From an uncultured Oscillospiraceae bacterium (GTDB lineage Bacteria > Bacillota > Clostridia > Oscillospirales > Oscillospiraceae), in assembly GCA_947624465.1 (NCBI GenBank), contig CANQKJ010000100.1, positions 1 through 7,794 of the forward strand: a stretch of 7,794 bases of DNA, read 5' to 3'. The position numbers were made by a program, and so were the translations under genes. Below are positions 5,119 to 7,794 of the stretch, piece after piece (positions within the stretch are counted from its first letter, which is position 1; the number at the start of each line of letters is the position of its first letter). The notes below the pieces were generated by a model that made no database searches, had not been told where the DNA came from, and was given only the letters and a program-made list of their open reading frames with translations.

Positions 5119-5131
5119 CCACAGCCAAAAC

Positions 5132-5176
5132 ACAGAGACGCGGACCCGGAGCATCCCTCCGGTCCCGCGTCTCTGT
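5132..5176. terminator. Long hairpin between the convergent SecB-like and Lar-like genes
   Basis: ACAGAGACGCGG (5132-5143) and CCGCGTCTCTGT (5165-5176) form a perfect 12-bp stem, with a further imperfect CGG/CCG-containing inner stem. Neither side has a strong U-tract: the plus strand reads TCGTCAC, and the minus strand reads GTTTTGG. It is probably the terminator of the SecB-like gene or a bidirectional terminator. Confidence 0.55.
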
Positions 5177-5228
5177 TCGTCACGCGCCTCCGTGTTTTCG
5201 GTCCGGAGCTTCCGAAGGTCCCTTCCCG

Positions 5229-5453
5229 TCACTCTCCGGGGCCGGGGGCGATCACCTTTCTGAGATTCCAGTTCGCGGCCACCTTCCGGGCGGCCTCAAG
5301 CCGCTCGGCCTCGTTTTTATAGGCGAACTCGGCGGTGTGGGCGCCGCAGTCCAGGCACTGGACATACACGCACCAGCCGCCCTCCTCTTCGATGCTCCCC
5401 ACGCCGCCGCAGCAGGGGCAGTCCTCCAGGTCGATCCCGTCAAAGCGGTCCAT
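5229..5453 (-). CDS. Lar-like small zinc-ribbon protein (restriction-alleviation family type)
   Basis: A 74-residue protein with two cysteine pairs, C12-x2-C15 (DCPCCGG) and C33-x2-C36 (VQCLDCGA), then an Ala/Glu-rich helix ending AANWN. This C..CGG - YVxCxxCGA - helix - WN layout is typical of the Lar (restriction alleviation) family, named from the Rac prophage protein that modulates EcoKI. Members are frequent in phages and in Firmicute genomes, mostly uncharacterised. The ATG at 5451-5453 follows AAGGAGG by 8 bases. An upstream in-frame ATG at 5538-5540 would extend it by 29 residues but has no ribosome binding site and would read through hairpins. No phage or restriction-modification gene is visible nearby, so an anti-restriction role is only a family-level guess; generic zinc-ribbon DNA/RNA binding is equally possible. 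Its leader is unusually structured. Confidence 0.75.
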   Translation of the reverse strand: MDRFDGIDLEDCPCCGGVGSIEEEGGWCVYVQCLDCGAHTAEFAYKNEAERLEAARKVAANWNLRKVIAPGPGE

Positions 5454-5480
5454 AAAGCCGTCCTCCTTCCGCTGTTCCCA

Positions 5481-5542
5481 CGGCGCCCGGGGCGCCGGTA
5501 AAGTATGTCCGCCTACGGCGGACCGGTGTGCTTTACACACCG
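5481..5542 (-). promoter_or_regulatory. Leader with three consecutive hairpins, possible dispersed repeat or structured RNA
   Basis: Between the promoter and the ribosome binding site of the Lar-like gene are three perfect inverted repeats: CGGCGCC-CGG-GGCGCCG (5481-5497), GTCCGCC-TAC-GGCGGAC (5507-5523) and CGGTGTG-CTTTA-CACACCG (5524-5542). The loop of the third (CTTTA, 5531-5535) is complementary to TAAAG (5499-5503) in the linker between the first two, which would allow a pseudoknot. The two right-hand hairpins bounded by GGTAAAG and CTTTACACACC also look like a compact repeat element. Confidence 0.5.
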
Positions 5543-5551
5543 TGCGTGGAT

Positions 5552-5557
5552 ATTATA
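5552..5557 (-). promoter_or_regulatory. Extended -10 promoter of the Lar-like gene
   Basis: On the minus strand a perfect TATAAT is preceded by TG one base upstream (TGGTATAAT), an extended -10. The hexamer 17 bases upstream (TTCCTA) is a poor -35. The predicted start is near 5545, right at the first leader hairpin. Confidence 0.65.
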
Positions 5558-5632
5558 CCACAGCCGTCCCGAAATAGGAAGCGGACTTTTCCCGCCCGTC
5601 CCCGCGCGAAGCGGAAGAAATCAAAATGCCTA

Positions 5633-5661
5633 TTGCCAAATGCTTCTAAGGCTGTTATAAT
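5633..5661 (+). promoter_or_regulatory. Sigma-A promoter of the PRTase-like gene
   Basis: TTGCCA (5633-5638) and a perfect TATAAT (5656-5661) with TG two bases before it are separated by 17 bases. The predicted start is near 5668, leaving a leader of about 90 nt. Confidence 0.85.
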
Positions 5662-5712
5662 CAAACTATCCAAAAAGTTTTGCAAGCTGTCCACGCGAAA
5701 TGGGCGTATTGC

Positions 5713-5763
5713 ACAGCTATGGATGAAAGACCGGAAACAAAAAAGGAGGCATACAGCTATGGA
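5713..5763 (+). repeat. Direct repeat ACAGCTATGGA in the PRTase-like leader
   Basis: ACAGCTATGGA occurs at 5713-5723 and again at 5753-5763, where it covers the real start codon. AGCTGT at 5685-5690 is complementary to ACAGCT of both copies. This could permit alternative base pairing that exposes or hides the start, but the pairing is only 6 bp. Confidence 0.3.
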
Positions 5764-6400
5764 ACCTAAATTCTTCCCTCTTCTGAACATCGGAGGTATG
5801 CCGCTGCTGGCGGCCAAGGGCCATTTTGCCACACGGCACAGCCATATCAACTACTTTATCGACGTGACCGCCCAGAAGTACAGCCTGAAGGGCTGCAGAG
5901 CGGTGGCCAGGGAGCTGTCCAACAAGCTGAAGGGCCGCTTCCAGGTGGATTCTATCCTCTGTATGGACGGCACCAGCGCCGTGGGCGCCTGTCTGGCCCG
6001 GGAGCTGACCCGCGCCGGGGGCCAGTCCCTCAGCGAGGGGGACAATATGTATATCATCAAGGGCGAGCTGGACGGCACGGGCAAGCTCATCTTCCGGGAC
6101 AACGCCCGGTTCATGCTGGAGGGGAAGAACATCCTCATCCTCACCTGCTCCCTGACCACCGGTACCACGGCCCTGCAGGGCAAGCGGAGCGTGGAGTATT
6201 ACGGCGGCAAGGTGTTGGGGGTGGCCTCCATCTACGCCGCCGTCAACGACCTGGACGGCCTGCCCGTGATCTCCATCTTCGACACCAACACCCTCACCGA
6301 CTACGCCTCTTACTCCCCTTCGGACTGCCCCATGTGCAAACGGGGGGAGCCTATCGACGCGGTGGTCAACACCTACGGCTTCTCCAAGATCTCGAAATAG
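5759..6400 (+). CDS. Phosphoribosyltransferase-fold protein with atypical PRPP loop
   Basis: A 213-residue cytoplasmic protein resembling orotate-phosphoribosyltransferase-type (PyrE-like) proteins. Seen: an N-terminal segment (FFPLLNIGGMPLLAAKGHFA), a central VDSILCMDGTSAVGACLARELT block like the substrate-side region of OPRTases, and the hydrophobic strand plus loop NILILTCSLTTGTTA (124-138) at the PRPP-binding position. In canonical PRTases that strand ends with two acidic residues (D/E-D) before the TTG loop; here they are Thr129-Cys130, while the SLTTGTT loop is intact. Near the C-terminus C190-x2-C193 (DCPMCKRGEPID) forms a cysteine pair. The ATG at 5759-5761 has AGGAGG about 9 bases upstream. 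It is a single gene with its own promoter and terminator; no other pyr gene is near. It may have altered chemistry, bind a nucleotide without catalysis, or regulate. Fold call probable, activity unknown. Confidence 0.75.
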   Translation: MEPKFFPLLNIGGMPLLAAKGHFATRHSHINYFIDVTAQKYSLKGCRAVARELSNKLKGRFQVDSILCMDGTSAVGACLARELTRAGGQSLSEGDNMYIIKGELDGTGKLIFRDNARFMLEGKNILILTCSLTTGTTALQGKRSVEYYGGKVLGVASIYAAVNDLDGLPVISIFDTNTLTDYASYSPSDCPMCKRGEPIDAVVNTYGFSKISK

Positions 6401-6429
6401 CGCGGGACCCGCCGGGGACCGCGAAAGAG

Positions 6430-6464
6430 GACCGCGGGGGCAGACAGCCCCCGCGGTCTTATTT
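6430..6464 (+). terminator. Rho-independent terminator of the PRTase-like gene
   Basis: A perfect 12-bp stem (GACCGCGGGGGC / GCCCCCGCGGTC) with a 5-base loop is followed by TTATTT. It sits 29 bases past the stop and just before the end of the convergent GH53 gene, whose transcript could use the same hairpin in the other direction (weaker tail). Confidence 0.9.
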
Positions 6465-6470
6465 ATCTCT

Positions 6471-7601
6471 CTATTGCCCGGCGCGGGCGCCGCCCCTCTC
6501 CCGATCCCGCCGGAGCTCCTCCAGGGCGGGCAGGGCGTTTCCGTCGTAGTCGAACAGGGTCTGGTTGGCCCACTCGTTGCCGCCGGGGCCGGGGTCGCCC
6601 ACATAGAGCCAGCCCTCCCGGTTGGCCCACTGGCTCCCGGGGATGGGCAGCCAGCAGGGCTCCCACCAGCAGTAGCCCGCCGCCCTGGGGTTGTCCCGCA
6701 GCAGGGCGATCAGGTCCCGGAGGAATTCCCGCTGGCCCTCCGGGGTCATGGGGTAGTCGATCTTCTCCACCAGGGCGGGCTTGGTGGCCATGTCCTTGCG
6801 GTCCTCCGGGGCCAGCGCCTCGTACTTCTGGTAGTTCTCCATGGTGAAGCCCATGGAGGTCTCCACCACGATGAGGTCCTTGCCGTACCGCTCCGCCAGA
6901 TCGGCCATATTGTCCCGCAGCCCGGACATGGGCCCGTGCCAGAAGGGGTAGTAGCTGAGGCCGATCACGTCGAAATCCGCGCCGCCGTTGGCGAAGTAGT
7001 TGTCGAACCACCGCCGGTAGAGGGCGTTGTCGCCGCCGGCGTCCAGGTGGAGCATCACCGGCAGGGCGGGGTCGTAGGCCCGCACGGCGCTGACGCCGGC
7101 GCTGACCAGCCGGGCGATGGCGGGGTAGCTGGGGACCCTCCCCACCGGCCACAGCAGGCCGTTGGACAGCTCGTTGCCCACCGCCGCCATCTGGGGGGGC
7201 GCCCCGGCCGCTTTGAGGGCGGCCAGCGTTTGGGCGGTGAAGTCCCCCACCGCGGCGGCAAGGCCGTCCTCATCCAGGCCCTGCCACGCCTTGGGGATGA
7301 CCTGCTTGCCGGGATCAGCCCAGAAGTCGGAGTAGTGGAAGTCCAGCAGCCAGTCCAGCCCCAGGGCTTTCGCCCGCTTTGCCAGGGCGATCACGCAGTC
7401 CAGGTCGCAGCCCCCCGCGCCGTAGGGAACGCCCTCGGGATTATAGGGGTCGTTCCACAGGCGCAGGCGCACCGTGTTCACCCCGTAGCTTTTCAGGATG
7501 GCCATAGGGTCGTCCCGGCGGCCGCCGTCGTAAAATTTCCCGCCGCGTGCCTCCACCTCCAGCAGGGAGGACAGGTCCGCGCCGATCATCCATTTCCTCA
7601 T
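6471..7601 (-). CDS. GH53 endo-beta-1,4-galactanase-like glycosidase, no signal peptide
   Basis: A 376-residue (beta/alpha)8 glycoside hydrolase family 53 protein. GH53 enzymes cleave beta-1,4-galactan side chains of type I arabinogalactan/pectin with retention. Seen in order: MIGADLSSLLEVEARGGKFY at the N-terminus, VNTVRLRLWNDP (41-52), LLDFHYSDFWADPGKQ (85-100), the acid/base region AVGNELSNGLLWP with E144, LSYYPFWHG (215-223), the nucleophile region IVVETS with E247, and the C-terminal WWEPCWLP / WANQTLFDYDGNALP block. All catalytic landmarks are intact and the length is normal for the catalytic domain. The sequence starts directly with the barrel, with no signal peptide, anchor or carbohydrate-binding module, so the enzyme is probably intracellular and would act on imported galacto-oligosaccharides. 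The ATG at 7599-7601 follows the preceding gene by 7 bases; its GGAGG, about 12 bases upstream, lies inside that gene. Family confident, substrate inferred. Confidence 0.93.
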   Translation of the reverse strand: MRKWMIGADLSSLLEVEARGGKFYDGGRRDDPMAILKSYGVNTVRLRLWNDPYNPEGVPYGAGGCDLDCVIALAKRAKALGLDWLLDFHYSDFWADPGKQVIPKAWQGLDEDGLAAAVGDFTAQTLAALKAAGAPPQMAAVGNELSNGLLWPVGRVPSYPAIARLVSAGVSAVRAYDPALPVMLHLDAGGDNALYRRWFDNYFANGGADFDVIGLSYYPFWHGPMSGLRDNMADLAERYGKDLIVVETSMGFTMENYQKYEALAPEDRKDMATKPALVEKIDYPMTPEGQREFLRDLIALLRDNPRAAGYCWWEPCWLPIPGSQWANREGWLYVGDPGPGGNEWANQTLFDYDGNALPALEELRRDRERGGARAGQ

Positions 7602-7608
7602 GCCCGCG

Positions 7609-7794
7609 TCAGTCCTCCAGCGCGTCGAAGTCGAACCGCCTGAGCATATCCCGATAGCGGAAGCGGGCCAGCTGATTGGCCTTCAGCACCTCTTCCTCGG
7701 TGCCGGTGTACTCGCACCGGATGCAGTAGTATTCGCCCTTGTCCGCGTCGAAGAACATATCGATGTCCAGCTCCCGCATGAAGCAGGAGGGGCA
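7609..7794 (-). CDS. C-terminal 61 residues of a small zinc-ribbon-type protein (start outside window)
   Basis: The frame is open from the right edge to a TGA at 7609-7611. The visible protein begins CPSCFMRELDIDMFF, continues to GEYYCIRCEYTGTEEEVL and ends MLRRFDFDALED. Two cysteine pairs about 20 residues apart (C1-x2-C4 and C24-x2-C27 of the visible part) form a probable zinc ribbon, followed by a charged C-terminal helix. The family is not recognised with certainty; DNA/RNA binding or a metal-structural role is possible. It is transcribed with, and ends 7 bases before, the GH53 gene, whose ribosome binding site is embedded in its last codons, so the two are likely co-transcribed and translationally coupled. 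No sugar-specific feature is visible, so a regulatory link to galactan use is conjecture. Confidence 0.7.
   Translation of the reverse strand, partial: CPSCFMRELDIDMFFDADKGEYYCIRCEYTGTEEEVLKANQLARFRYRDMLRRFDFDALED

Noticed and set aside
3428..5128. Long minus-strand open frame opposite the DUF4097 and SecB-like genes
   Set aside because: His/Gly/Val-rich shadow of recognised plus-strand genes, running through a strong terminator and a promoter.
5084..5228. Possible small gene between the SecB-like and Lar-like genes
   Set aside because: The interval is occupied by two hairpins acting as terminators; no frame has a ribosome binding site or coding character.
5454..5540. Upstream ATG extending the Lar-like protein by 29 residues
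   Set aside because: No ribosome binding site; it would translate through three perfect hairpins, whereas AAGGAGG sits ideally before the ATG at 5451-5453.
5719..5769. 16-codon uORF overlapping the start of the PRTase-like gene
   Set aside because: No recognisable ribosome binding site precedes it and nothing beyond its overlap supports translation.
7001..7007. Another TGTCGAA Spo0A-box match
   Set aside because: It lies deep inside the GH53 coding region as a single copy with no promoter; a chance match.

Overview
The window looks like a GC-rich, low-copy-repeat chromosomal segment of a spore-forming Clostridia-class Firmicute, most likely a gut Oscillospiraceae relative (Flavonifractor/Lawsonibacter-like). 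The reasons are strong GGAGG ribosome binding sites, sigma-A promoters of the TTGACA-17-TATAAT type, high GC3 codon use, a tandem Spo0A box and the mix of gene families. The species placement is inference. No transposase, phage structural gene, tRNA, rRNA or CRISPR array is visible.

Layout. Positions 1-243 (minus) hold the 5' end of prolyl-tRNA synthetase, with its own near-consensus promoter. Positions 433-1218 (minus) encode a soluble histidine-kinase-like ATPase that keeps the ATP-binding boxes but has no phospho-acceptor histidine; its promoter start-site region carries two perfect tandem Spo0A boxes. Positions 1423-2253 (minus) encode a Mrp/NBP35-type Fe-S cluster carrier with a clear terminator. 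Divergent from it, a strong plus-strand promoter overlaid with three copies of an 11-bp motif drives an apparent operon: a 66-aa small ORF (2429-2629), a PadR regulator (2645-2986) and a large HAAS-like / proline-rich / DUF4097 protein (2990-4513), ending at a strong terminator.

Positions 4673-5083 (plus) encode a stand-alone SecB-like chaperone. Convergent with it is a 74-aa Lar-like zinc-ribbon protein (5229-5453, minus), whose leader is packed with three hairpins that may be a dispersed repeat. Positions 5759-6400 (plus) encode a phosphoribosyltransferase-like protein whose PRPP loop lacks the usual acidic pair. The right end, on the minus strand, is a two-gene unit: a truncated zinc-ribbon protein (7609 to the edge) followed by a signal-less GH53 galactanase (6471-7601).

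Working together. The PadR unit is the only evident multigene system with self-contained regulation: PadR probably represses its own promoter, and the DUF4097 protein is the likely effector, perhaps in an envelope-stress response. The other genes are mostly single transcription units, each with its own promoter and terminator. The least-explained items are the Spo0A-boxed histidine-less kinase, the PadR-operon small ORF, the atypical PRTase-like protein and the Lar leader.
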